Shown here: positions 8,473 to 17,409 of the stretch, piece after piece | Position numbering within the stretch: the stretch's first letter is position 1 | Layout: each line of letters opens with the position of its first letter | NCBI RefSeq assembly: GCF_025336525.1 | Contig: NZ_JAOCZP010000003.1 | Location: 672,038-736,037, forward strand | DNA from: Chelativorans salis | Lineage (GTDB): Bacteria > Pseudomonadota > Alphaproteobacteria > Rhizobiales > Rhizobiaceae | Reading direction: 5' to 3' | DNA: 64,000 nucleotides | Program-made: the position numbers and the translations under genes | Notes under the pieces: model-generated | Told to the model about the DNA's origin: nothing | Seen by the model: the letters and a program-made list of their open reading frames with translations, nothing else | The model's database searches: none

Positions 8473-10248
8473 ATGTATATCGATGGCGATGCCATGCAGG
8501 GCGAGACGACATCGCAGGAGCGCAGGATGGCGGGCCAGCCGGCCGCCCGGGTGCTCGGTCACGTCGTGCAGTGCGACGGGGCGCGGGCCGTCATCGCCGC
8601 CACCATCGGCAAGGACGAAGTAGGCATCGCCGGCACCTGGACGGTCGGCAAACTGATCTCCATCAACCTCGGCACCACCCGCACGGTCGGCCTCATCTAC
8701 GCCATCGAGCGTCCGCAGCGGCGTTGGGACGATGAGGGGGGCAACCCCATCATGGTGTGCGTCGAACTGATCGGAGAGGTGCGCGACGGCGACGGCGCGC
8801 CCATCTTCGACCGCGGCATTACCGAGTATCCGCATATCGGCGCACTTGCCCACCGCATCCGCGCCCGTGACCTGCGCGCCATCTACGATCTCGGCGGGCG
8901 GCGTTCCGTCACTATCGGCCAGCTCTCGCAGGACAACGCCATCGACGCCTGTCTGGCGGTGGACGAGACACTCAGCCGCCACTTCGCCTTCGTCGGCACC
9001 ACGGGCGTCGGCAAGTCGACCGCAGTCTCGCTGCTTCTGCGCAAGACAATCGAGGCGCGGCCGGATCTCAGGGTGCTCATTCTCGACCCGCACAACGAGT
9101 TCGCCGCAGCCCTTCCCGAACATAGCGTGCGCATCGATACCAACTCGCTCGACCTTCCCTTCTGGCTGTTCCGGCTGGAGGAGTTCGTCGAGGTGCTTTA
9201 CCGCGGGCGCGAGCCGGTTATGGAGGAAGTGGAGCTTCTGCGTGACCTGATCGCCACCGCCAAGCACGCCTACCGCAATTCCGGCGCCGGCGTGCTGAAG
9301 CGCGGCGGCGACAGCGGGATTACCGCCGACACGCCCCTGCCCTACCGAATGGCCGACCTCGTGCATGAGATCGACGAGCGGATGGGGCAGTTGGAGACGA
9401 AGACCGAGCGTCCCTACTACCGCCAGCTGCGCGCGCGCATCGAGGCGGCGCTGAACGACCCGCGCTATCGGTTCATGTTCTCCTCGCATCTGATCGAGGA
9501 TTCCATCCACGAGACGGTCGGACGTATCTTCCGCATCCCGAGCGAGGGGCGGCCGGTGACCTGCTTCGAGATGGCCGGCTTGCCATCGGAGGTGGTGAAC
9601 TCGGTCTGCTCCGTCTTGGCGCGGCTCGCCTTCGACCTGGCGCTTTGGAGCGATGGCAGGTTGAAGCTTCTCGTCCTGTGCGAGGAGGCGCACCGCTATA
9701 TGCCGGCCGACCCCAGACTCGGCTTTGCGCCGACGCGCCATGCGCTGTCGCGCATCGCCAAGGAGGGGCGCAAGTACGGGTGCTATCTGGGCGTCGTCAC
9801 GCAGCGGCCAGGCGATCTCGATCCGACCGTACTTTCGCAGTGTTCGACCGTTTTCGCCATGCGGCTTGCCAACGAGCAGGACCAGTCGATCATCCGCTCG
9901 GCGATTGCCGATTCCTCCGCGTCCACGCTTGCCTTCCTGTCGGCGATGGGCCAGCGCGAGGCGATCGCATTCGGCGACGGGGTAGCGACGACCATGCGCA
10001 TGAAGTTCGAAAAGCTGCCCGACGAACGCCTGCCCGGGATCAAGGACAAGCTCGCGGACGCTGCACCGGCATCTGACGGCCGCTCGGTCGACGGGGTCGA
10101 CCTGGCGCGGATCGTCGAGCAGATGCGCAGCTCCGGCAAGCGCACCCGCACGACCTCCGGCGTCTTCGGAGCAGGCACCCTCGGCTCCGTCCGCGACCTG
10201 CCGAGGGACGAGGAGATTGCCGTCCCCCGCAGCCGCTTCACGCGGTAA
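8473..10248 (+). CDS. HerA/FtsK-like ATP-binding protein (DUF87)
   Basis: A 591-residue ATPase of the HerA-FtsK superfamily. An N-terminal beta-barrel (HAS-barrel-like, about residues 25-150) precedes the Walker A motif VGTTGVGKST at 174-183. The Walker B-like LRVLILDPHNEF follows, and a second acidic motif, KLLVLCEEAHRYMP, comes later with the sensor-like GVVTQRPGDLDPTVLSQCS. HerA enzymes are hexameric DNA translocases acting with the nuclease NurA in archaea; no nurA is present here, so the partner and role are unknown. Several in-frame ATGs (8473, 8494, 8527) leave the exact start open. The C-terminal 60 residues look disordered. Confidence 0.85.
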   Translation: MYIDGDAMQGETTSQERRMAGQPAARVLGHVVQCDGARAVIAATIGKDEVGIAGTWTVGKLISINLGTTRTVGLIYAIERPQRRWDDEGGNPIMVCVELIGEVRDGDGAPIFDRGITEYPHIGALAHRIRARDLRAIYDLGGRRSVTIGQLSQDNAIDACLAVDETLSRHFAFVGTTGVGKSTAVSLLLRKTIEARPDLRVLILDPHNEFAAALPEHSVRIDTNSLDLPFWLFRLEEFVEVLYRGREPVMEEVELLRDLIATAKHAYRNSGAGVLKRGGDSGITADTPLPYRMADLVHEIDERMGQLETKTERPYYRQLRARIEAALNDPRYRFMFSSHLIEDSIHETVGRIFRIPSEGRPVTCFEMAGLPSEVVNSVCSVLARLAFDLALWSDGRLKLLVLCEEAHRYMPADPRLGFAPTRHALSRIAKEGRKYGCYLGVVTQRPGDLDPTVLSQCSTVFAMRLANEQDQSIIRSAIADSSASTLAFLSAMGQREAIAFGDGVATTMRMKFEKLPDERLPGIKDKLADAAPASDGRSVDGVDLARIVEQMRSSGKRTRTTSGVFGAGTLGSVRDLPRDEEIAVPRSRFTR

Positions 10249-10253
10249 GGCGC

Positions 10254-10955
10254 TCAGCTCGCGCGCTGGCCGAAAAGCACCTTCTTGGCTTCCTCGTCTT
10301 CAGCGATATTGCGGCGGTGCTCCTGGCCGACGGCAAGGCCGCGCTCCACCGCGGGACGCGCCGTGATCGCTTCAAACCAGCGCTTCAAGTTGGGGAAGTC
10401 GTTCAGGTCCTGCCCTTGGTTCTGGTGCGGCTTGATCCAGCCGACGCAGGCAATGTCGGCGATGGAATAGTCGCCCGCCAGATAGTCGCGGTTGGCCAGA
10501 CGCTTGTTCATGACGCCATAGAGGCGATTGCACTCATTGGTGTAGCGCTCGATGGCGTAAGGCACCTTTTCCGGTGCGTACTGACGGAAATGGTGGGCCT
10601 GGCCGGCCATCGGCCCCAGTCCGCCCATCTGCCAGAACAGCCACTGGTCGACCTCCACCCGCTGGCGCTCATCCGTGGGGTAGAAGCGGCCAAACTTGCG
10701 TCCGAGATACTGTAGAATGGCACCCGATTCAAAGATAGAAATGGGTTCGCCGCCAGGCCCCTCGGGGTCGACGATGGCGGGCATCCGGTTGTTGGGCGCG
10801 ATCTTTAAGAACTCCGGCTGAAACTGCTCGCCACGGCCGATGTTGACGTAGCGCACCGTGTAAGGAGCCCCGAGCTCTTCCAGCATGATGCTGATCTTCC
10901 AGCCGTTGGGGGTGGGCCAGTAATGCAGCTCGATGGGACGGGACTGTTCGGTCAT
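10254..10955 (-). CDS. Glutathione S-transferase (YfcG/Ure2p-like)
   Basis: A 233-residue two-domain GST. The N-terminal thioredoxin-like domain reads IELHYWPTPNGWKISIMLEELG with the TPNG-K stretch typical of YfcG/nu-class and Ure2p-like enzymes, where an Asn/Thr environment rather than a classical Tyr binds glutathione. The motif ESGAILQYLGRK binds the gamma-glutamyl part. The all-helical domain shows MGGLGPMAGQAHHF, then YSIADIACVGWI, the GST N-capping box. It probably acts in disulfide reduction or detoxification. The stop lies six bases from that of the HerA-like gene (convergent). Confidence 0.9.
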   Translation of the reverse strand: MTEQSRPIELHYWPTPNGWKISIMLEELGAPYTVRYVNIGRGEQFQPEFLKIAPNNRMPAIVDPEGPGGEPISIFESGAILQYLGRKFGRFYPTDERQRVEVDQWLFWQMGGLGPMAGQAHHFRQYAPEKVPYAIERYTNECNRLYGVMNKRLANRDYLAGDYSIADIACVGWIKPHQNQGQDLNDFPNLKRWFEAITARPAVERGLAVGQEHRRNIAEDEEAKKVLFGQRAS

Positions 10956-11127
10956 GGGCGTCTCCTAGATCTACGCCTTTTGAGGTAAGGGCAAAGTGCG
11001 GCCTTCGCAATTGCGGGCCGCGTCAATAATCTTGAACGCAGCATGAACGGTCATCTCAGCGGCCATTCAGTCGCGCCGGGGCAATCTCGTGGAAGGGACG
11101 AAGAGATGACCTTGGGAACAGGTACCA

Positions 11128-11328
11128 ATGCCGAACATGAAGACGATGATCACACACTTGCGCCGGGCCGCGCCGCGGGCGCTGATCCTTCTCTGCCTGC
11201 TGGCGCTGCCCATAGCGGCAGTGGGTATTGTGCACAACGGCAACGACGGGAAAGCCATGGAAAGCGCGTACCGGATGCCAGGCGGCATTGGGCCGGCGGG
11301 CGGAATGTCTCCGCAGCGCATGCGGTGA
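11128..11328 (+). CDS. Possible small secreted or membrane protein, unknown
   Basis: A 66-residue frame with a basic start (MKTMITHLRRAAPRA, using the internal ATG at 11137) followed by one hydrophobic stretch LILLCLLALPIAAVGIV, then a glycine/methionine-rich tail. It could be an exported or single-pass membrane peptide. No family is recognised, the ribosome binding site is poor, and it may be spurious. It is located between the GST gene and AMP nucleosidase, reading toward the latter. Confidence 0.35.
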   Translation: MPNMKTMITHLRRAAPRALILLCLLALPIAAVGIVHNGNDGKAMESAYRMPGGIGPAGGMSPQRMR

Positions 11329-11374
11329 GGCGATCACACCTCGAAACCGCCACGGGAAACTCCTATAATGGGTC

Positions 11375-12871
11375 ATGGACAAGCGAATCTATCCTCAACC
11401 CATTGAAACCATCTCGAGCCCGGAAGCGGTCACCCGGAAAGGCTTCAACGATGCCAAAAAGGCCGTCGAAGCGCTGAAGACGGTCTACGAGCGCAATACC
11501 GCCTTCCTGCGCGACGCCTTCGCCCAGGTGTCTTCCACTGGGGCAAGCAACCACCGCTACCGCGCCTTCTATCCTGAAATCAGCGTTTCCACCTCCTCCT
11601 TCGCGCAGATCGACACGCGGCTCGCCTTCGGCCATGTGCCGTCGCCGGGCACCTATTCCGCCACGGTTACGCGGCCGGATCTTTTTGAGAACTATCTGAC
11701 GGAACAGCTCGACCTCATCATCCGCAATCACGGGGTGGAGGTGACTGTGGCTGAATCGGAGGTGCCTATCCCCCTCCACTTTGCCTTTACGAAGGACACC
11801 TATGTGGAGGCGTCCATCCCGGACCAGTTGAAGCGGCCTTTGCGCGACCTTTTCGACGTTCCCGATCTCAGCGCCATGGATGACGACATCGTCAACGGCA
11901 CCCATGAGAGCACGCCGGGCGAGCCGATGCCGCTGGCGCCCTTCACCGCCCCGCGCATGGACTATTCCCTGCACCGGCTGTCGCACTACACGGCGACGGC
12001 GGCGGAGCACTTCCAGAACTTCGTGCTGTTCACCAACTACCAGTTCTATATCGATGAGTTCTGCGCCTTCGCGCGGGAGATGATGGCGGGCGGCGGCGGC
12101 GGTTACGATTGCTTCGTGGAGCCTGGCAACATCGTCACGCGCGCCGGTGAGGCGCCGCCGGAAACCGCGCTTCAGCGCCTGCCGCAGATGCCCGCTTATC
12201 ACCTGAAGAAGGGCGACCATAGCGGCATCACCATGGTCAATATCGGCGTCGGTCCATCCAATGCCAAGACCATCACCGACCACATCGCGGTCCTGCGCCC
12301 GCATGCCTGGCTGATGCTCGGCCACTGCGCCGGCCTGCGCCACACACAGGCGCTCGGCGACTATGTGCTGGCGCACGCCTATGTGCGAGAGGATCACGTC
12401 CTCGATGACGACCTGCCGGTCTGGGTGCCGCTGCCGGCGCTTGCCGAGGTGCAGGTGGCGCTGCAGGAGGCGGTGGCGGAGATTACCGGGCTCTCGGGCT
12501 ACGAATTGAAGCGCATCATGCGCACGGGCACGGTCGCCACCATCGATAACCGCAACTGGGAGCTGCGCGACCAGCGCGGACCGGTGCAGCGGCTTTCGCA
12601 GTCGCGGGCGATCGCGCTCGACATGGAGTCGGCGACGATTGCAGCCAACGGCTACCGCTTCCGCGTGCCCTACGGCACGCTTCTGTGCGTCTCCGACAAG
12701 CCGCTGCACGGCGAGTTGAAGCTGCCAGGCATGGCGACGGATTTTTATAAGCGGCAGGTGGCGCAGCATCTGAAGATCGGCATCCGCGCGGTGGAAAAGC
12801 TGGCCGCCATGCCGCCGGAAAGGCTGCATTCGCGCAAACTGCGAAGTTTTTCGGAGACGGCGTTTCAATAG
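11375..12871 (+). CDS. amn: AMP nucleosidase
   Basis: A 498-residue enzyme that hydrolyses AMP to adenine and ribose 5-phosphate, controlling adenylate pools. The N-terminal family-specific domain spans about residues 1-190 (HRYRAFYPEIS, PGTYSATVTRPDLFE). The C-terminal nucleoside-phosphorylase-like domain contains TMVNIGVGPSNAKTITDHIAVLRP, WLMLGHCAGLRHTQ, LGDYVLAHAYVREDHVLD and the purine-site segment ALDMESATIAANGYRFRVPYGTLLCVSDKPLHGELKLPG, quoted here only for position (about 410-450). Length and order match bacterial Amn. Start at ATG 11375. Confidence 0.93.
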   Translation: MDKRIYPQPIETISSPEAVTRKGFNDAKKAVEALKTVYERNTAFLRDAFAQVSSTGASNHRYRAFYPEISVSTSSFAQIDTRLAFGHVPSPGTYSATVTRPDLFENYLTEQLDLIIRNHGVEVTVAESEVPIPLHFAFTKDTYVEASIPDQLKRPLRDLFDVPDLSAMDDDIVNGTHESTPGEPMPLAPFTAPRMDYSLHRLSHYTATAAEHFQNFVLFTNYQFYIDEFCAFAREMMAGGGGGYDCFVEPGNIVTRAGEAPPETALQRLPQMPAYHLKKGDHSGITMVNIGVGPSNAKTITDHIAVLRPHAWLMLGHCAGLRHTQALGDYVLAHAYVREDHVLDDDLPVWVPLPALAEVQVALQEAVAEITGLSGYELKRIMRTGTVATIDNRNWELRDQRGPVQRLSQSRAIALDMESATIAANGYRFRVPYGTLLCVSDKPLHGELKLPGMATDFYKRQVAQHLKIGIRAVEKLAAMPPERLHSRKLRSFSETAFQ

Positions 12872-13502
12872 GGCTCCTTCCGAGGACTGGCGCACACTAT
12901 CGTTGCCACGCGCCCGGCTTCACCGTCTGCCTTTTGGTTCGACGAGTTCACCATGAGGTGAGTTGGGAAACGGGGCGCGTTGTCCGTGCCTCTCAGTTTA
13001 ATTTAGTGGCGCGGGCAACGCGCCCGCCGGCCGCTGTCCCGCCGTCGACCGGTCTAAGGGTCCTTCAAGCGACACCGCTCGCCCATCCCCTGGGCTTGCG
13101 ACGCCGGACCCCGCGCCTTTTCCGCGCCCAGGGGAGTTGGGGAAATGGCGCTGGCTTGTCCGATGGCTCTGCTCTTAAAAGCAACGAGCGGCCCTAGCCT
13201 CGACCGCGTCTTCGCCGTTTACCCTGGCGGCCATGCTCGCCCGGCGTGCCCTTCAGAAGCAGCGACCATAAGACATGGTCGGCAACGCCTGGCGGGCCGG
13301 GGATCAGCAGCGTGGTGAGCTTGCGGGAAAGGTCGGGGTCGTTCTCGTCCGGCGGAATGTCGGGCGGCGGATGACGCTTGCGGAAGGCAAGTCTTTTGAA
13401 AAAATCTCTATACATGAGCTCGAAGACCAGTCCAAAATAGCCTTGGCATCAAACGCGAAGATTTCAGTTGGCATTTGAGCTTTTCTCAATCGGAGGCAAC
13501 TG
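12872..13502. other. Long intergenic region, no convincing gene
   Basis: About 630 bases without a convincing gene. Two open frames exist (12934-13197 plus strand; 13194-13415 minus strand, 73 aa) but they resemble no family and have no good ribosome binding site. A 9-base inverted repeat, CCCCTGGGC at 13087-13095 and GCCCAGGGG at 13126-13134, could form a stem. The segment just before the LysR gene (13380-13490) is AT-richer and probably holds its promoter. Confidence 0.5.
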
Positions 13503-14405
13503 ATGCGGCGACTTCCTTCCCTGCGCGGGCTGCAGGCCTTCGAAGCGGTGGCGCGGGCTGGCAATCTCGCCGGCGCGGCGGAGGCGCTCCGCATCACGCC
13601 GAGCGCAGTGAGCCACCGGATTCGCGGGCTGGAGGAAGAACTGGGTGTGCAGCTGCTGCGGCGGACGCCCAGCGGACTGAGCCTGACCGAGGCGGGGCGC
13701 CGATACCGGAGCGGTGTCGAGGACGCCTTCGCCCAGCTTGCCCAGGCTACGAGCGACCTGCTCGGCCCCGACCTTTCGCGGCCGCTGACGGTGAGCCTCA
13801 CCTCCGAGGTCGGCATCCGGTGGCTGATGCCCCGGTTTCACCGCTTCCGGGAACTGCATCCGGACATCGACATCGCCATTCTCAGCACCTACAGGCCCGT
13901 AGACTTTTCTGCCGGTGAGGCAGACCTGGCGCTGCGCTGGGGTGCAGGGGACTGGCCCGGACTACAGGCTGAGCCGGTCCTGCGCTTTAGCGTGACGCCT
14001 CTTTGCGCACCGGACCTCAGGCAAGAGGTAAGCGACCTCACGCCAGCCGAAATGGTGGAGAAATACGTTCTGATAAGGGACATCCACGACAGCTATGACG
14101 AATGGGATGTCTGGCTGCAGGCAGCGGGTGCCGACGATGCCAGGCCCGCGCGTCAGCTGCGGTTCGAGGATTACTCAATGGCGATAAAGGCAGCAATCGA
14201 CGGACAAGGAGTTGTCCTCGGCTATCTCGGCTATGTCGAGGCCGAGACAACCGCCGGCACACTGGTGCAACCGTTCGACCTGACCGTGCCGGTGAAGAAG
14301 GGCTACCATCTCATCTATCCGGAGGAGCGTCTGAACGATCCCAGGGTCCGCGCCTTCCGGGACTGGGTGATCTCGGAGAGAGAGCCGGCACTGGGGAGGC
14401 AATAA
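13503..14405 (+). CDS. LysR family transcriptional regulator (GcvA-like)
   Basis: A 300-residue LysR regulator. The winged helix-turn-helix occupies residues 1-62 (LRGLQAFEAVARAGNLAGAAEALRITPSAVSHRIRGLEEELGVQLL, given as position). The effector domain contains the GcvA-type features: IRWLMPRFHRFRELHPDIDIAI, DLALRWGAGDWPGL and a long loop ending in a basic region. GcvA-like regulators often control amino-acid or beta-lactamase genes. The target is not evident, since the upstream side is non-coding and the downstream gene is a phosphodiesterase-type enzyme. The ribosome binding site GGAGG lies correctly before ATG 13503. Confidence 0.9.
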   Translation: MRRLPSLRGLQAFEAVARAGNLAGAAEALRITPSAVSHRIRGLEEELGVQLLRRTPSGLSLTEAGRRYRSGVEDAFAQLAQATSDLLGPDLSRPLTVSLTSEVGIRWLMPRFHRFRELHPDIDIAILSTYRPVDFSAGEADLALRWGAGDWPGLQAEPVLRFSVTPLCAPDLRQEVSDLTPAEMVEKYVLIRDIHDSYDEWDVWLQAAGADDARPARQLRFEDYSMAIKAAIDGQGVVLGYLGYVEAETTAGTLVQPFDLTVPVKKGYHLIYPEERLNDPRVRAFRDWVISEREPALGRQ

Positions 14406-14459
14406 GGGTAATCATCCGCCTCCTTGCTCCCGCCGCAATCGAGCCGTTACAAACGCCTC

Positions 14460-15452
14460 ATGTACGACAGTCGGCGCCTTCTCCCTCTCCTCGCCCTTTC
14501 GGCGACGCTGCTCACCGTGCCGCTGGTGATGGGGTACTGGGGCACGGTGCATCCGGCTTTCGATTCGCTGGCGCATTTCCGGGTGCACCTGGCGGCGCTG
14601 GTGGTGATTTTGGCGCTGCCCTTGCTTTTCGCTCGCGGATGGCGGCGCATCGGACTTGCAGCGGTCGTGCTCGGGGGTGCGGCGATCACATCGGTGACGG
14701 CGCTGCCGGCAGGCGAGGTGCATGCAGGGGGGGAGATGGGGGCTGCGCGTTATCGGCTGTTGCAGCTCAACCTGCGCTACGACAACCGTACGCCAAGGGA
14801 GGTGCTCTCCCTCATCGGCCGCACGCAGCCGGACGTGGTGACGCTGAACGAGGTCTCGTCCGCCTGGCTGCCGGAACTGCAACTGGTCGAGAATGCCTAT
14901 CCGCACCGCATCGTCTGCCAACCGCCCTCACCCATCGGCGGCGTGGCGATCCTGTCGCGAAGGCCGTTTTTGCACCCGTCCAGGGCGCAGTGCTTCGACC
15001 GGGGCTCGCTGGCGATTGCCACGGTGAATTTCGGCGGCGCGGCGGTCGATGTCGCGGCGATCCATCTGGGCTGGCCGTGGCCGTTCGAGCAGTCATGGCA
15101 GATAGACGATGTGGTTCCCGTTCTCGAGCGGCTGTCGGCGTCGGCCATCATCGCAGGCGACCTCAACGCCGCTCCCTGGAGCCTGACAGCACGGCGTGTG
15201 GCGGCAGCGGGCGGGCTGACGTCAGTCGGCAATGTCGGCCCGACATGGCTGGTGCGGTCCGCGCCGGATTTCCTCCGGCGCTTTGCCGGACTGCCAATCG
15301 ACAACATTTTCACGAAGGGCCGCGTGGTGCCGATCGCCACGAGGCGGTTCGAAAGTGTCGGCTCCGATCACCTGCCTGTGTTGCTGGAGTTCGCGGTGAG
15401 GCCGGAGGAAGAAGCGGCCGAGGTGATGCAGGCAAGAATTGCAGGGGAGTAG
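14460..15452 (+). CDS. Membrane-anchored endonuclease/exonuclease/phosphatase family protein
   Basis: A 330-residue protein from ATG 14460 (MYDSRRLLPLL). Residues 5-80 form three hydrophobic helices, and the rest is an exonuclease-endonuclease-phosphatase domain on the far side of the membrane. Its active-site motifs are visible: LQLNLRYDN (motif N), VVTLNEVSS (Glu metal ligand), HLGWPWP (His), AGDLNAAPWS (Asp/Asn) and SVGSDHLPVLLEF (terminal SDH). Such proteins hydrolyse phosphodiesters in DNA, phospholipids or small molecules; the substrate cannot be predicted. A frame beginning at 14424 is longer but lacks a ribosome binding site. Confidence 0.85.
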   Translation: MYDSRRLLPLLALSATLLTVPLVMGYWGTVHPAFDSLAHFRVHLAALVVILALPLLFARGWRRIGLAAVVLGGAAITSVTALPAGEVHAGGEMGAARYRLLQLNLRYDNRTPREVLSLIGRTQPDVVTLNEVSSAWLPELQLVENAYPHRIVCQPPSPIGGVAILSRRPFLHPSRAQCFDRGSLAIATVNFGGAAVDVAAIHLGWPWPFEQSWQIDDVVPVLERLSASAIIAGDLNAAPWSLTARRVAAAGGLTSVGNVGPTWLVRSAPDFLRRFAGLPIDNIFTKGRVVPIATRRFESVGSDHLPVLLEFAVRPEEEAAEVMQARIAGE

Positions 15453-15554
15453 TACAAACGGTCTTGATCGTTTTGTCTATCGGAGCGGTTCAGGCATGAA
15501 TCCTCGGGCTTGGCTCGAGGATCCATGCCGGAACATCGGCCGCGCCACCTGCCC

Positions 15555-17237
15555 TCACATATTCTGGTAGACAGGCCCCTCGCCGCCCTGCGGTGGGACC
15601 CAGTTGATGTTCTTGTTCGGGTCCTTGATGTCGCAGGTTTTGCAGTGCACGCAGTTCTGCGCGTTGATGACGAAGCGGGCGTCAACGTTCTCGCGCAGAG
15701 CGTCGGCGGTGAGCGCGTTGCCTTCGGCATCCACCCATTCATAGACGCCGGCCGGGCAGTAGCGCGCCGAGGGGCCGGCAAAGACGGCATATTCCGAAGC
15801 CCTCTGCAGATCCATATCCTTCACCTTAAGGTGCACCGGCTGGTTCTCCTCATGGTTGGTGTTGGACAGGAACACCGAGGACAGGCGATCGAAGGTGAGG
15901 ACGCCGTCGGGCTTGGGGTAATCGATGGGGCTGTACTTTTCGGCGGGCTCCAGGGTTTCCGAATCGGTCTTGCCGTGCCGCAGGGTGCCGAGCGGGGAGA
16001 AGCCGAAGAGCGTATTGAGCCACATGTCGATGCCGCCGATGGCGACGCCGGCATAGGTGCCGAAGCGCGACCACAACGGCTTGACGTTACGCACCTTCTT
16101 CAGGTCCTTGCCGATGTCGGAGGCGCGCCAGGCTTGCTCGTAGGAGGACAACTCGTCGTTAGCGCGGCCGGAGGCTATGGCCTCGGCCACGTGCTCGGCG
16201 GCCAGCATGCCCGACAGCACCGCATTATGCGAGCCTTTGATGCGCGGCACGTTGACGAGGCCGGCCGAGCAGCCCATCAGGACGCCGCCCGGAAAAGCCA
16301 TCTTCGGCACAGACTGGAAGCCGCCCTCGGTGATGGCGCGGGCGCCGTAGGAGAGGCGCTTTCCCCCCTCGAAAGTCTCGCGGATGGCGGGATGCGTCTT
16401 GAAACGCTGGAATTCCTCGAAGGGCGCGAGATAGGGATTCTTGTAGTTTAGGTGGACGACGAAGCCGACGGCCACGAGGTTGTCGTCGAAATGATAGAGG
16501 AAGGAGCCGCCGCCGGTTTTCTGGTCGAGTGGCCAGCCGAAGGAGTGCTGGACGAGGCCGGGCTTGTGGTTCTCCGGCTTCACCTCCCACAATTCCTTCA
16601 GGCCGATACCGAATTTTTGCGGCTCACGGCCTTCGGCCAGGCCGTATTTGGCGATCAGCTCCTTGGCAAGGGAGCCGCGCGCGCCCTCGCCGATCAGCAC
16701 GTACTTGCCGAGAAGTTCCATGCCCGGCTGGTAGCCGGGGCCGTGGGTGCCGTCGCGCTCGACGCCCATGTCGCCGGTGGCAACGCCAATGACGGAGCCT
16801 TCTTCATTGTAGAGCACTTCGGCGGCGGCGAAGCCGGGATAGACCTCGACGCCGAGCGCCTCGGCTTTCTCGGCGAGCCAGCGGCAGACATTGCCGAGCG
16901 AGACGATGTAGTTGCCGTGGTTGTTCATTAAGGGCGGCATCAACATATTCGGCAGGCGGGCGGAGCCGGCCGGCCCCAGAAGCAGGAACCGGTCGTCCGT
17001 GACTTCGGTCTTGAAAGGATGGTCGGACTCCTCGCGCCAGCCGGGCAGAAGCCGGTCGATGCCGATGGGGTCGACCACGGCACCGGAGAGGATGTGGGCG
17101 CCGACTTCGCCGCCCTTTTCGAGCACGACGACGGAAAGCTCGGGATTGAGCTGCTTCAGCCTGATCGATGCCGCCAGCCCCGCCGGCCCCGCGCCGACGA
17201 TCACGACATCGAATTCCATGCTCTCGCGTTCGCTCAT
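15555..17237 (-). CDS. Electron transfer flavoprotein-ubiquinone oxidoreductase
   Basis: A 560-residue membrane-associated flavoprotein that passes electrons from reduced ETF (fed by fatty-acid and amino-acid dehydrogenases) to ubiquinone. An FAD-binding Rossmann motif, VVIVGAGPAGLAASIRL, opens the protein. The ubiquinone-binding amphipathic region and GGxQ-type segments follow (GARAITEGGFQSVPKM, GCSAGLVNVPRIKG). The C-terminal 4Fe-4S ferredoxin domain has CPAGVYEW and the cysteine cluster CVHCKTCDIKDP. The start is ATG 17237, preceded by GGAGG; the GTG at 17249 would overlap this site. It fits functionally with the carboxylase of leucine degradation at the window start, but is not linked. 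Confidence 0.95.
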   Translation of the reverse strand: MSERESMEFDVVIVGAGPAGLAASIRLKQLNPELSVVVLEKGGEVGAHILSGAVVDPIGIDRLLPGWREESDHPFKTEVTDDRFLLLGPAGSARLPNMLMPPLMNNHGNYIVSLGNVCRWLAEKAEALGVEVYPGFAAAEVLYNEEGSVIGVATGDMGVERDGTHGPGYQPGMELLGKYVLIGEGARGSLAKELIAKYGLAEGREPQKFGIGLKELWEVKPENHKPGLVQHSFGWPLDQKTGGGSFLYHFDDNLVAVGFVVHLNYKNPYLAPFEEFQRFKTHPAIRETFEGGKRLSYGARAITEGGFQSVPKMAFPGGVLMGCSAGLVNVPRIKGSHNAVLSGMLAAEHVAEAIASGRANDELSSYEQAWRASDIGKDLKKVRNVKPLWSRFGTYAGVAIGGIDMWLNTLFGFSPLGTLRHGKTDSETLEPAEKYSPIDYPKPDGVLTFDRLSSVFLSNTNHEENQPVHLKVKDMDLQRASEYAVFAGPSARYCPAGVYEWVDAEGNALTADALRENVDARFVINAQNCVHCKTCDIKDPNKNINWVPPQGGEGPVYQNM

Positions 17238-17409
17238 CCAATCCTCCACGGGTCGCCACGATGGCTGCCTTGTCCGGCCCGGCTATAGCGCATCGGGTCA
17301 AGCGGTTAAACCGCCACGGTCGCGCGGGAAAGCAATTCCTTGCGCCTATCACGGGGCTCGCCCGAAAATTTTTACTAACACGTAAAAGTAAATTTGCGCA
17401 AAGGGTGCC

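Noticed and set aside
11363..12895. 510-residue open frame on the minus strand
   Set aside because: It is antisense to the clear AMP nucleosidase gene.
13194..13415. 73-residue open frame divergent from the LysR gene
   Set aside because: Proline- and arginine-rich low-complexity product, no ribosome binding site and no family; not listed as a gene.
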